Translations under genes and position numbers: made by a program
Shown here: in pieces, positions 16,451 through 23,694 of the stretch
Layout: every line of letters starts with the position of its first letter
How positions within the stretch are numbered: the stretch's first letter is position 1
IMG/VR virus record: IMGVR_UViG_3300043427_002472
Span: 1 to 28,988 of that record
Strand: one strand, 5' to 3'
DNA length: 28,988 nucleotides
Source: a virus
The notes under the pieces: model-generated
The model's database searches: none
Seen by the model: only the letters and a program-made list of their open reading frames with translations
Told to the model about the DNA's origin: nothing

Positions 16451-17730
16451 TATACAAATTGTTGTTGACTATTAATAGACACAAACTCAGAGCGTTTAGA
16501 AGTATATGGATGATTACCAGATTCAATCATTTCAATTTCATTGATTGCCTCTTCGGAAAGATTAAGTGCTTGGTAAATTTCCCCATCAGTGCTAGTAGGA
16601 TTCAATCCAAGTTTGTATGGATTAGGCACATACATAAACGTTCCTTTAGGAGTTCTGAAGTTACTCCACTTTGTTGACATTATAATTGCCCAACCAACTT
16701 TAGAACGAAGAAAGTTGATAATTGTTTGACCCTCTTCCTCAGACTCTACAATCATACTCAAACACCCACAACCACTTCCATGTTTACCATCATCGTAAAT
16801 TGCATAAGGATAACCACCTTCAGGAATCATTACTTTCTTTTTACCGGCAATTTCTTCTTGAAGTCTGCTGCTATAATGTTTTATCACTTTATCATGATTA
16901 ATGGTATTGATGATTAAGTAATCATGTCCTTCCTTGGGTTTTGTGGAAACCCAGTAGTTTTTGGCAATAGCATCGGCAGACCTATAACGAACGAAGTCCA
17001 AACCAGGAGTAAACTTTTTAAGATCTTTCCACATATGATATGCAAAGTTTGGAATACAATTCCAATCACTCAGATCAATCTCAATAAATTTACCTTCACC
17101 CTCAAAACGAATCTGAGTAGGTCCAACATAGGGTTCATTCTTAGTGATGTACCAATCATAACGAGTTCCTGCATTGAAAGTCTTAAGACCTTCGGTGGAA
17201 CTGTGTATACTCAGAACTTGAATATTCTTAGAGAAGAGAATGTCATGAATCTCAGAATACCGACCAGCATTACCATTACGCCACCCAGAAGGATGGATAT
17301 TTACAACATAACCACCTTCCTTAACACGGTTGAAGATCTCTTTGACGTGATGCTGCCAAATAGGATTACCGGTGTTTTGAGAGTTTTGGAACGGAGGATT
17401 GTTTACGGAAACATCAAATTTCATATTAGGAAAGGCAGTTTTAATTTCTTCTGAGGATTTTATGACGGTGAAGTTGTCGGGTTGCCAAAAAATCTTGGCA
17501 CGTTGAAGATACATTTCATTTTTTTCACCGCCATACAAACGACCAATGATATTTTCTTTGCTATGACCGTATTTAATCAGGCGAGAAAAGATACTTTTTA
17601 GGAATGTTCCAGAACCCATTTGAAAGTCTACAAAAGTGGTGGTAGAACTTACAAACAGTTCTTCAGGCAACAAATCAATCAGATCAACAATCAATTGTTC
17701 AGGGTGAACATCAAGACGAATAGAAGTCAT
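16450..17730 (-). CDS. N6-adenine-type DNA methyltransferase (426 aa)
   Basis: FVDFQMGSGTF (33-43) is motif I for SAM binding, and VSVNNPPFQN (107-116) holds the catalytic NPPF. IHPSGWRNG follows the NPPF region as in Eco57I/type I M-subunit relatives. It should transfer a methyl group from SAM to adenine N6. The second half (about 200-426) lacks the methylase motifs and may be target recognition, although no repeat typical of HsdS is clear. The gene overlaps the helicase C-part (ATGA) upstream and touches the small methyltransferase downstream, so all four genes form one unit. The role could be self-modification or a restriction system. Confidence 0.8.
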   Translation of the reverse strand: MTSIRLDVHPEQLIVDLIDLLPEELFVSSTTTFVDFQMGSGTFLKSIFSRLIKYGHSKENIIGRLYGGEKNEMYLQRAKIFWQPDNFTVIKSSEEIKTAFPNMKFDVSVNNPPFQNSQNTGNPIWQHHVKEIFNRVKEGGYVVNIHPSGWRNGNAGRYSEIHDILFSKNIQVLSIHSSTEGLKTFNAGTRYDWYITKNEPYVGPTQIRFEGEGKFIEIDLSDWNCIPNFAYHMWKDLKKFTPGLDFVRYRSADAIAKNYWVSTKPKEGHDYLIINTINHDKVIKHYSSRLQEEIAGKKKVMIPEGGYPYAIYDDGKHGSGCGCLSMIVESEEEGQTIINFLRSKVGWAIIMSTKWSNFRTPKGTFMYVPNPYKLGLNPTSTDGEIYQALNLSEEAINEIEMIESGNHPYTSKRSEFVSINSQQQFV

Positions 17731-19070
17731 TTAGTAAGATTCCAAGATGAATTTTGTCGGTCATTCCAAACTTTCATGTGCGATTCGATTATCTGTTTGT
17801 CAATGAAACCCTCAGAGACAAAAGTATTCAAATCGTTTGCACCCACACCCAACTCAGAACAAAAATCAAGTTCAAGTTCCGAGTTACTCTTTAGAACAGA
17901 AATTGCATCGTCAAAAGAGTTTGTTAGTGTTGCCTCTGCAAGATAGTGCATCTTGCTTGAAATTTGGCGGAGTTTATCATTTAATTCTTGATGAAGATTT
18001 TTCTTCAGTTTTTCAATTTTAGCATGTTCTTTCGATCCTGTGTCAAGAAATGTTTTTCCTTTTTTAAGGTCATTAGCACACTCAAGTTTTTGACGGAGTT
18101 TTACATTAAGACCTGCAAGAATTTCAACCGTCTCACTCTCAGGATTCATGATATCGACAGTCAATATTCTTTCTTTATTGACTATCATGTAGTGAGAACT
18201 GGAACTGTTAAAGATCTCACGACAGTAATCATCAACGGTCAGTTGAACTCGATGTCCATTTTCATCCAAATCCAAGAAAGGAAAAGTTGGAACAACATGT
18301 TTCAGTGCAGATTCAAAATCACATTGATGCTTATTGGCATACTTTTTTGCAGTTTCGGCAACAATATCGAACAACCGTGTATCACGTTGACCATCAATAC
18401 TCATTGTGACAACGTGCCCAACAGTTTTGTTGGCACCAATTGTTGAAACCCGACTGATTTTTTGAGTCAAAGGTCCAATTTCACCCCCATCATAGGCAAT
18501 TAGTACCACATTGATTTCTGGAATTGAGAAACTTCGTTGGCACATAGCGGACGAAATGATCCATACTCCCCTTTTGCCCTCAATTTTAGTGGCACGATTA
18601 ATCTCACCACGGACATATCTTTCAGATTCTCTGTTAGTAGTATAATCACCATTGACTACAATTACTTTATACTCGTCACCAAGACATACTCGTGCAATTT
18701 CAGCAAGTTTTTCCATCTCTTCTTTATTCATACTGACACACATCAAAACAGATTTGACGGTATCATTAATTTGATGCTCTAGTGCATATTTGTGTGTGTC
18801 ATAAATTTTTGCCTTGATCAGTTCTGGGGTAATTTTTCCAACAAGTGAATTGAAGAGGGATTTCCAGGTAGATTTATTGAAATTTACATCCTTAGAAATC
18901 TTAATAAGAGAAGGGTATAAATCGGGATCAACTCCCAAATTCATCATTGCTTGCGCTTCTTTATAGAAGGAAAAACGATGAAAAATAATTTCAACGATTT
19001 TTTTCTCTCTTTCAATATCACGCTCGATGGCATGAAGGCGTTGTAAAACGTCGTTAAGAATCAGGTTCAT
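17727..19070 (-). CDS. SF2 helicase second RecA domain plus C-terminal region (447 aa)
   Basis: The first 100 residues are a charged helical linker. SVLMCVSMNKEEMEKL (107-122) fits motif IV, and YKVIVVNGDYTT (134-145) a strand before motif V. WIISSAMCQRSFSIPEINVVLIA (170-192) and TQKISR (202-207) fit motifs V and VI of SF2 ATPases. No Walker A or DEAD is present, because they are in the upstream gene. The C-terminal third (about 300-447) is a Lys-rich coiled coil with no methylase motif. Together with the upstream gene it should form one ATP-driven DNA translocase. The ATG is two bases after the upstream stop, in another frame. Confidence 0.75.
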   Translation of the reverse strand: MNLILNDVLQRLHAIERDIEREKKIVEIIFHRFSFYKEAQAMMNLGVDPDLYPSLIKISKDVNFNKSTWKSLFNSLVGKITPELIKAKIYDTHKYALEHQINDTVKSVLMCVSMNKEEMEKLAEIARVCLGDEYKVIVVNGDYTTNRESERYVRGEINRATKIEGKRGVWIISSAMCQRSFSIPEINVVLIAYDGGEIGPLTQKISRVSTIGANKTVGHVVTMSIDGQRDTRLFDIVAETAKKYANKHQCDFESALKHVVPTFPFLDLDENGHRVQLTVDDYCREIFNSSSSHYMIVNKERILTVDIMNPESETVEILAGLNVKLRQKLECANDLKKGKTFLDTGSKEHAKIEKLKKNLHQELNDKLRQISSKMHYLAEATLTNSFDDAISVLKSNSELELDFCSELGVGANDLNTFVSEGFIDKQIIESHMKVWNDRQNSSWNLTK

Positions 19071-19072
19071 AA

Positions 19073-20074
19073 TTAGGAAGAAGCGGCACAGATCATATCA
19101 AAGTAAGAGTATGCAAGAAAAGCATCAGGAGGTTTTTTTCCTGCTGCCCTCTCACTGTTGGTTCCAGTAGTTAAAATGTGAACGTTGTCACCAATAAATT
19201 TGTTAAGAACTTCGGTGCTGTTATCAGTATGGGCACCGTAATCTGCTTCATCAGTCACAATAAATTTACTAGAGAAATTTTTGATGAGTGCTGAATTTTT
19301 ATCTACATTTGAACTACCGCATAGAGAGGCAACAATTACGATTTTAGCATCAGTTTCTAGTGCATCTTCAAATTTTTCTCCAAAGTCTTTATCAGACAAT
19401 TCAAGAAAAATCCAGTTCTCAAAGAGAGAATATCGGAAAAGTTCTTCCTTAAAACTATTGAAAGAACTCAAAAAATAGGAGGAAACTACCATGACTTTGT
19501 AGTCCAACAGACTGTGCAACACAAGGTAAAGCAAAGTTTTACCAAAACGTGCAGCAAGTTCTGCCATGATTCTAACTTTACCGCAGTAAATCTCCTTGAT
19601 AATGGATTCTAAAATTTCAATTTGCCAGATTACAAGTTTAATGTCCCTACGAATGTTTTTTCCTTCAAGTTCTGCTCTCCAAAGTTCTGCTGGATTATTA
19701 TTAGGAAAATATAGAAATTCGTTACCAGCAGAAGAATCTTTTAACCAAATTGCTTCTCCAGAGTCGTGCAATTTTTGCATGACTCGTTGGTCATACCTTT
19801 CGATTTTAGCAAATTCAGAAGGAATCCATGAAAAAATTACAAGCGGTTCACGATTATTGGTCAGATTTTTAAACCTTTTAGATACACATTCAGTCTGTCC
19901 GTTCTTGTAGATTCTTTTGGCGTAATCACTTTCATTTGTCCAAACATAGAATCCAACTTCACTAAACTTAAGGTCGTCCGCAACTTTTTGGTTGAGAGCA
20001 TAAACTCCTTGACGAATTTTAACGAAGTCTACTTTAAGATCCTCCCAATCTAAATCAATAACTTCAGAATCCAT
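19073..20074 (-). CDS. GIY-YIG-like nuclease domain fused to SF2 helicase first RecA domain (333 aa)
   Basis: Residues 41-125 look like a GIY-YIG nuclease of the T5orf172/MUG113 type: GFYVWTN (41-47), IYKNGQT (55-61), SKRFKNL (65-71) and GNEFLYF (117-123), in the usual order. Helicase RecA1 follows: Q-motif WQIEIL (150-155), Walker A ARFGKT (175-180), DEAD (275-278, in VTDEADYG) and motif III TTGT (302-305). The protein then stops at the usual boundary between the two RecA domains. It would cut DNA after ATP-driven translocation. The TAA is two bases before the next ATG. First gene of the cluster, behind TATAAT at 20097. Confidence 0.72.
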   Translation of the reverse strand: MDSEVIDLDWEDLKVDFVKIRQGVYALNQKVADDLKFSEVGFYVWTNESDYAKRIYKNGQTECVSKRFKNLTNNREPLVIFSWIPSEFAKIERYDQRVMQKLHDSGEAIWLKDSSAGNEFLYFPNNNPAELWRAELEGKNIRRDIKLVIWQIEILESIIKEIYCGKVRIMAELAARFGKTLLYLVLHSLLDYKVMVVSSYFLSSFNSFKEELFRYSLFENWIFLELSDKDFGEKFEDALETDAKIVIVASLCGSSNVDKNSALIKNFSSKFIVTDEADYGAHTDNSTEVLNKFIGDNVHILTTGTNSERAAGKKPPDAFLAYSYFDMICAASS

Positions 20075-20096
20075 AATCTTTGTTTTGTATGTACGT

Positions 20097-20102
20097 ATTA
20101 TA
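20097..20102 (-). promoter_or_regulatory. -10 box of the nuclease-helicase/methyltransferase cluster
   Basis: TATAAT on the minus strand, 23 bases before the ATG at 20074. No clear -35 box is visible. A stem in the G/C-rich stretch 20103-20130 separates it from the cp12 gene. Confidence 0.6.
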
Positions 20103-20133
20103 AAGGGTCCTCAGTGCCCTGAGAACCCCCTGT

Positions 20134-20154
20134 GTGCCACTTTGTAAACTGTCC
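20134..20154 (-). repeat. GTGCC...GGCAC palindrome, copy 13 (degenerate)
   Basis: GTGCCACTT and AACTGTCC around TGTA, starting at the stop of cp12 (20155). Confidence 0.6.
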
Positions 20155-20367
20155 TCAGTCGTCGTAGATTCTACACTCTAGTGCATCAGGATGGGTATCA
20201 CAATACAGTTCAAGAGGTGTAGGATCGTGATCATCTTCTGGATGATGTTGCTTATATACTTGCAATGCTTCTAATTCTTCTGCAGTATGACGGCGTGTCT
20301 GCGGAGAAATAGTAGGATCATCAAGAAGTTGCTTATCCTTCTCAATGTGTTGGTCGATGTTGCCCAT
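20155..20367 (-). CDS. cp12: CP12-type Calvin-cycle inhibitor (70 aa)
   Basis: The C-terminal CDTHPDALECRIYDD (56-70) is the conserved CP12 GAPDH-binding tail with its cysteine pair (Cys56 and Cys65). The middle TAEELEALQVYKQ (28-40) resembles the helix around the PRK-binding site. In cyanobacteria CP12 links phosphoribulokinase and GAPDH and shuts off the Calvin cycle. Cyanophages carry it to divert carbon and reducing power to nucleotide synthesis. The N-terminal cysteine pair seen in many host CP12 proteins is absent here, as in other phage copies. The start at 20367 (MGNIDQHIEK) is preferred because the longer frame overlaps the gene at 20399. Its stop leads directly into the boundary palindrome. 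Confidence 0.85.
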   Translation of the reverse strand: MGNIDQHIEKDKQLLDDPTISPQTRRHTAEELEALQVYKQHHPEDDHDPTPLELYCDTHPDALECRIYDD

Positions 20368-20398
20368 AGGACTTATAAGATGAGTTATAGTATTTATT

Positions 20399-20596
20399 TT
20401 AATAATTTGTTGGTTCTGTTTGTGAGGATACACAGTCACCTTTACCATAGAGTGACCTTACAAACAGTTCGGTGAATTTTTCCATTTTTTGAGGACAAAC
20501 TTGGCTTGGATCGTAATTAATTGCTTCTCTTAAAGCATTCAGTTCGTTCCACTCTTCTTTAGTAAGATAGTCTGCGCTTGTTTTGGAAAGTGTCAT
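20399..20596 (-). CDS. conserved small cyanophage protein (65 aa)
   Basis: MTLSKTSADYLTKEEWNELNALREAIN is the signature: LTKEEWNELNALR is common in cyanophages. The C-terminal half has CPQKMEKFTELFVRSL and ends TEPTNY. Function unknown. An AT-rich leader with TTAGAAT lies upstream. It precedes cp12 in the same direction. Confidence 0.78.
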   Translation of the reverse strand: MTLSKTSADYLTKEEWNELNALREAINYDPSQVCPQKMEKFTELFVRSLYGKGDCVSSQTEPTNY

Positions 20597-20653
20597 TTCT
20601 GTTAATTAGAATGTTAGGATTCTAACACAAATCCTTTACTATTATGTAGAAAC

Positions 20654-21031
20654 TTAAGAATCTCTTTTGTTTTCTGTAAACTTTTCTAAAGCATCCAAAT
20701 CATCTTTGAATTCCTTTTCTTTCTTTTGATCGTGATAATAATCCCACAGAGCATTATGAACTTCCATAAGATGATCAACCCAAAACCCCGAAGGATAGAT
20801 TCCTAAAGCATCTTGAAGACCTCTGTGAGAGGTTCCTTCACTTTCTGCTTTACACATAATATAGCAGATTGCCTGAACCATGTCAAGTTTATCTTCTTCG
20901 GAAAGCATAAAATACTTTCCTACTGCACGTTGTTTTTCCTCTTCATTTTTCTTCTGAAGTTCTTTGCAGGCATCAGAATCCCACCACCTTTGCAGTGCCT
21001 TACCAAGTTCATTAGGTTGCTTTTCGGTCAT
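20654..21031 (-). CDS. conserved cyanophage hypothetical protein (125 aa)
   Basis: A charged helical protein of 125 residues: MTEKQPNELGKALQRWWDSDACKELQ and VQAICYIMCKAESEGTSHRGLQDALGIYPSGFWVDHLMEVHNAL. The GTSHRGLQDALGIYPSGFW block is familiar from cyanophages. No enzymatic motif is evident. The start overlaps the stop of the gene at 21028 (ATGA). The end is Lys/Glu-rich. Confidence 0.78.
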   Translation of the reverse strand: MTEKQPNELGKALQRWWDSDACKELQKKNEEEKQRAVGKYFMLSEEDKLDMVQAICYIMCKAESEGTSHRGLQDALGIYPSGFWVDHLMEVHNALWDYYHDQKKEKEFKDDLDALEKFTENKRDS

Positions 21032-21261
21032 TCTTCCAAATCAGTAAAGAAACTACCCCACATTCCAGAGTCTCCAGGTTTACGGTTTTCCAGTTTGTCC
21101 AGTAGACTATCGGTACTAATTACACTATCAATTCGATGAATAATATCTGCAATTACAGAAATAACCACTGGTCTTTCTGTCCTTGAAGCAAAAGACAGCG
21201 CATTACGAAGATTACTCTCTGCTTCCTTTAAACTTTCTTCAACTTGCTTACCTAATGCCAT
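21028..21261 (-). CDS. conserved cyanophage hypothetical protein (77 aa)
   Basis: MALGKQVEESLKEAESNLRNALSFASRTERP is a helix of the kind seen in cyanophage proteins of about 75 residues. The next part is IADIIHRIDSVISTD followed by LLDKLENRKPGDSGMWGSFF, a well-conserved end. Function unknown. It touches both neighbours (ATGA and ATG-TAA overlaps). Confidence 0.78.
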   Translation of the reverse strand: MALGKQVEESLKEAESNLRNALSFASRTERPVVISVIADIIHRIDSVISTDSLLDKLENRKPGDSGMWGSFFTDLEE

Positions 21262-21527
21262 TAATTCATCCTCTCATAATTTTCTTGTAGCACTTTAATG
21301 AGTCTAGCAGTATTTTCTTTGTTTAGCAAGACTTCACTAAATGCCCCATCATTAAATCTTGAACGTTTTCCTAGAATGTAATAGAAAGAATATTTTAGAC
21401 GCTTCCAAAATCCAACGTTACTTAAATGAACTTGGACATAAAGGTATTCATATTCATCATAAAATCGAGAGATCACAAATTGATGACTTACATCTCCACA
21501 ATCACATACAAATAATTCATGTTCCAT
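21261..21527 (-). CDS. hypothetical protein with CDCGD motif (88 aa)
   Basis: The start at 21527 (MEHELFVCDCGDVSHQFVIS) keeps the CDCG motif and a following His, which might bind a metal. Strands (YLYVQVHL) and a basic stretch (FWKRLKYSFYYILGKRSRF) follow, then a helical end. I recognise this as a phage small family related to a Cys-Asp-Cys-Gly protein. The metal ligand set is incomplete, so this is not certain. Confidence 0.75.
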   Translation of the reverse strand: MEHELFVCDCGDVSHQFVISRFYDEYEYLYVQVHLSNVGFWKRLKYSFYYILGKRSRFNDGAFSEVLLNKENTARLIKVLQENYERMN

Positions 21528-21528
21528 T

Positions 21529-22218
21529 TTATTCTTTAATCCAAAATCCATCAGCAGTCATTGACCAACCATCATCAATCATTTCTTGATAGGTTTTAAC
21601 TCTTGCAATCTCATTACCAATCTCTTTATAACTTTTAACTCTTGCAAGTTCATCACCTATCTTTTTTAAAGTATAAGTTCCATCTTTATTATCAACCCAT
21701 TCAACTTGGTCACCTTCTGTTAGATTTGCTGCCTCTAACAGATCATCAGGAAAAGTAATAAAGTATTCTTGCTTACCAGTATCTCCATCTTCGATTTCTT
21801 CAACTGGAAGAATCCACTTTTTAACTTTATCTTGTTTTGAATTTGCAACAAGGTACTCCATATCACTGTGCCCCCAAGGACGCATCCCATCATCTTTTAC
21901 TTCTTCTGGATAATAATGTTCTTCCCAGAAGTCATTCCAAGAATTCTTACATTCTTCTGATGGATCGTCTTTATCACAAGTCAGTGTTGTACCACTATAT
22001 TCATCTTCATGTACCTTACAAACAGTTTCTTGCCAGGCATCATCAAACGCTTTGTCCTGAACTTCGATATAATGATCAAGCAAAGTAATTACACAATCAA
22101 GAAACTTATCGTTATTCTTATTGTGATGCTGAAGGAGTTTTTTAATTTCCATATAGTTGGTGATAGTTTCACTCAACTCATTCATAGAACTCCATACTTT
22201 CTCATAATTAAGAGTCAT
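21529..22218 (-). CDS. AbrB-like domain protein with duplicated tail (229 aa)
   Basis: A long acidic helical N-terminal half (1-140, with a Cys pair in TLTCDKDDPSEECKN) is followed by a swapped-hairpin-type DNA-binding segment, EYFITFPDDLLEAANLTEGDQVEWVDNKDGTYTLKKI. It has the FP/IP turn as in the small AbrB-like protein at 1493-1666. The tail repeats ELARVKSYKEIGNEIARVKTYQEM twice. It might regulate transcription or act as an antitoxin-like protein, but no partner is visible. The start at 22218 overlaps the stop of the gene at 22208 by a few bases. Confidence 0.68.
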   Translation of the reverse strand: MTLNYEKVWSSMNELSETITNYMEIKKLLQHHNKNNDKFLDCVITLLDHYIEVQDKAFDDAWQETVCKVHEDEYSGTTLTCDKDDPSEECKNSWNDFWEEHYYPEEVKDDGMRPWGHSDMEYLVANSKQDKVKKWILPVEEIEDGDTGKQEYFITFPDDLLEAANLTEGDQVEWVDNKDGTYTLKKIGDELARVKSYKEIGNEIARVKTYQEMIDDGWSMTADGFWIKE

Positions 22219-22396
22219 TTCGTTTAAGTTCCTCCTGAACTGCTTGCTGTACTATAATAGAGATTTCTTTGCTTGTCAACCCATTCAACCAAGACCAATT
22301 AGGATCTTCTTTATCCCAGTCCATTGTAAATGAACCATCAGGATTTTGGGTAATCTTAAGGGTATCAATCCCTTGGTTTGGGTTTGTTGCACTCAT
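22208..22396 (-). CDS. conserved small cyanophage protein (62 aa)
   Basis: MSATNPNQGIDTLKITQNPDGSFTMDWDKEDPNWSWLNGLTSKE is a highly characteristic beta-rich motif of cyanophages. The end EISIIVQQAVQEELKRNDS is helical. The start at 22396 lies within the last codons of the zinc-ribbon-like gene at 22365. Function unknown. Confidence 0.8.
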   Translation of the reverse strand: MSATNPNQGIDTLKITQNPDGSFTMDWDKEDPNWSWLNGLTSKEISIIVQQAVQEELKRNDS

Positions 22397-22511
22397 TGCA
22401 GTAATATGAATATCCGTGTTTAAATGATTTTACCACCTGATAGTGATTTAGGTCAAGAGGTTTTTCTTCACCACACTTAGAGCAAACTCTAATTTGGGAC
22501 GTAATCTCCAC
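22365..22511 (-). CDS. small Cys4 zinc-ribbon-like protein (48 aa)
   Basis: The likely gene begins at the GTG at 22511, where the frame becomes meaningful: VEITSQIRVCSKCGEEKPLDLNHYQVV, then SYYCNECNKPKPRD. Four Cys (CxxC...CxxC) form a zinc ribbon with the CSKCGEEKPL pattern of HNH-like and phage zinc fingers. It overlaps the preceding gene in another frame. No HNH catalytic His/Asn cluster follows, so it is not a complete endonuclease. Start codon uncertain. Confidence 0.6.
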   Translation of the reverse strand: MEITSQIRVCSKCGEEKPLDLNHYQVVKSFKHGYSYYCNECNKPKPRD

Positions 22512-22686
22512 CCCATTCTGCTTTCTCTTGTTTGCGAAGTGATTTAAGTTCTTTATAGAGTTCTTTGATTTGCTGATAAGCTTCTTCAGGAGAGATTTTG
22601 TCTGCAATCTCAAGTCCTGCAATGAGACCAACTTTATCACCAAAACGAGCGAGTGCTCTTTCAAATTCTGTGAGGGTTTCATACAT
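22489..22686 (-). CDS. hypothetical helical protein (65 aa)
   Basis: MYETLTEFERALARFGDKVGLIAGLEIADKI, then PEEAYQQIKELYKELKSLRKQEKAEWGGDYVPN. It resembles a short cyanophage family with a long charged helix. The ATG at 22686 overlaps the upstream TGA (ATGTATGA). Function unknown. Confidence 0.7.
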   Translation of the reverse strand: MYETLTEFERALARFGDKVGLIAGLEIADKISPEEAYQQIKELYKELKSLRKQEKAEWGGDYVPN

Positions 22687-22915
22687 TGTCAATGCATCCA
22701 CATTTTTCAACAAGAATATCTATACGAGCATCAAGTGAGTTTTCAAGACGATAGAGTTCGTTCGTTGTTGAAACATTTTCTTGCTCTAATACATCAATTC
22801 TTTCTTCAAGTTTTTTGACAACTTCGGTAAGTTTATTACAAGTTTCCATAAGAGATTGGTGAGTATCATCTATCTGATATGGTTTTAAAAGATTATTAAA
22901 AATGTTAAATCTCAT
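22679..22915 (-). CDS. coiled-coil hypothetical protein (78 aa)
   Basis: MRFNIFNNLLKPYQIDDTHQSLMETCNKLTEVVKKLEERIDVLEQENVSTTNELYRLENSLDARIDILVEK is a heptad-containing protein with a Leu/Glu pattern typical of a two-helix coiled coil. It ends in CGCIDNV. The MRFNIFN...KPY start is common in cyanophages. Role unknown, perhaps an oligomerising structural or inhibitor protein. Confidence 0.72.
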   Translation of the reverse strand: MRFNIFNNLLKPYQIDDTHQSLMETCNKLTEVVKKLEERIDVLEQENVSTTNELYRLENSLDARIDILVEKCGCIDNV

Positions 22916-23067
22916 TTAATGACTCCAATTTCTCTCAAGTAAGCATTATATCTTAGAAAACTTGTAACTCTTACTGGTCTACCCAAACTCCAGCAACATT
23001 CCTGATATGAGAGAAACTCAAACCAAGGAGTTGTTGGGTCTAATGTAGGAAACTTAGAGTTTTCCAT
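22912..23067 (-). CDS. small hypothetical protein (51 aa)
   Basis: MENSKFPTLDPTTPWFEFLSYQECC is followed by WSLGRPVRVTSFLRYNAYLREIGV. The protein is 51 residues and Tyr/Phe-rich. It lies between two overlapping cyanophage genes (ATGA to the 78-residue gene and a 14-base overlap with the 23054 gene). Function unknown. Confidence 0.65.
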   Translation of the reverse strand: MENSKFPTLDPTTPWFEFLSYQECCWSLGRPVRVTSFLRYNAYLREIGVIK

Positions 23068-23263
23068 CTACAGTTCCTTGATGAACGTTCACTTCTTCAA
23101 ATCCTTCTTGGAGACCTTTAAGGTAAAACCTTGTGGCATTAATACAAACTTGCTCAGTCGGGGAAGTAACTAAACACTTGCCATCTTTATCATAAGAATC
23201 CCAGGTTCCCCATTTTTTTTCTTCTACGTAGAAACAATCATCAATTAGTTTACGATCTTCCAT
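23054..23263 (-). CDS. conserved cyanophage hypothetical protein (69 aa)
   Basis: MEDRKLIDDCFYVEEKKWGTWDSYDKDGKCLVTSPTEQVCINATRFYLKG is a familiar cyanophage sequence. There is no transmembrane segment. The start at 23263 is chosen over two in-frame upstream codons because it lies beside the stop of the cupin gene and gives a conserved start. Function unknown. Confidence 0.78.
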   Translation of the reverse strand: MEDRKLIDDCFYVEEKKWGTWDSYDKDGKCLVTSPTEQVCINATRFYLKGLQEGFEEVNVHQGTVDGKL

Positions 23264-23594
23264 AATCATCCTCAAGTCTTACAATGTCTTCTTCTTCACA
23301 GATTACTCCTTCCTGAACTTCAATAAATTTAATGCCACTTGATCCCCCGGTCATTCGGTGAATTTCATTTTTACGAATGTGAATGTAATCTCCTTTAACA
23401 AGATCTTTTTTATATGTCGAAGTAGTTACTGTTCCGTCACCTTCAACAACAACCCAAAACTCTTGACGATAGATGTGTCTTTGTAGAGAAAATTGTTGAT
23501 TAGGATTTACATAAATGGTTTTTACTTTATAAAGAAGATCTGAACATTCTTCTAAAGTCTCATACCACCCCCAAGGTTTTTCAGTTCTTTTCAT
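23250..23594 (-). CDS. cupin, mannose-6-phosphate isomerase type II-like (114 aa)
   Basis: A beta-barrel cupin: EKPWGWYETLEECSDLLYKVKTIYVNPNQQFSLQRH (5-40), then YRQEFWVVVEGDG (42-54), GDYIHIRKNEIHR (68-80) and FIEVQEG. The metal-site residues His40, Glu45 and His79 are in the family positions, and the second motif is present. Type II PMIs convert fructose-6-P and mannose-6-P. A short stand-alone cupin of this kind is common in cyanophages, where it may help sugar-nucleotide metabolism. It lacks the nucleotidyltransferase half. Confidence 0.8.
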   Translation of the reverse strand: MKRTEKPWGWYETLEECSDLLYKVKTIYVNPNQQFSLQRHIYRQEFWVVVEGDGTVTTSTYKKDLVKGDYIHIRKNEIHRMTGGSSGIKFIEVQEGVICEEEDIVRLEDDYGRS

Positions 23595-23694
23595 CCTTTT
23601 CTTCGTGAAGTTCTTTTAATTGCTGAAGAAGTTCAACGGTTTCTTCCCATTCCCAAATGGTACCATCTTTTTGAGTGTAAGTACGTGTAGTCAT
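23581..23694 (-). CDS. small acidic hypothetical protein (37 aa)
   Basis: MTTRTYTQKDGTIWEWEETVELLQ, then KELHEEKDEKN. It starts four bases into the stop of the 63-residue gene (ATGA overlap). The first part reads as a beta hairpin with the tripeptide TIWEW, like the Thr-Ile-Trp of small WWE-like phage peptides. Function unknown. Confidence 0.65.
   Translation of the reverse strand: MTTRTYTQKDGTIWEWEETVELLQQLKELHEEKDEKN

Noticed and set aside
22512-22682. Upstream extension of the zinc-ribbon-like gene
   Set aside because: The upstream 57 codons are Lys/Leu-rich noise read antiphase to the well-supported gene at 22489-22686. The Cys4 part alone looks like protein.
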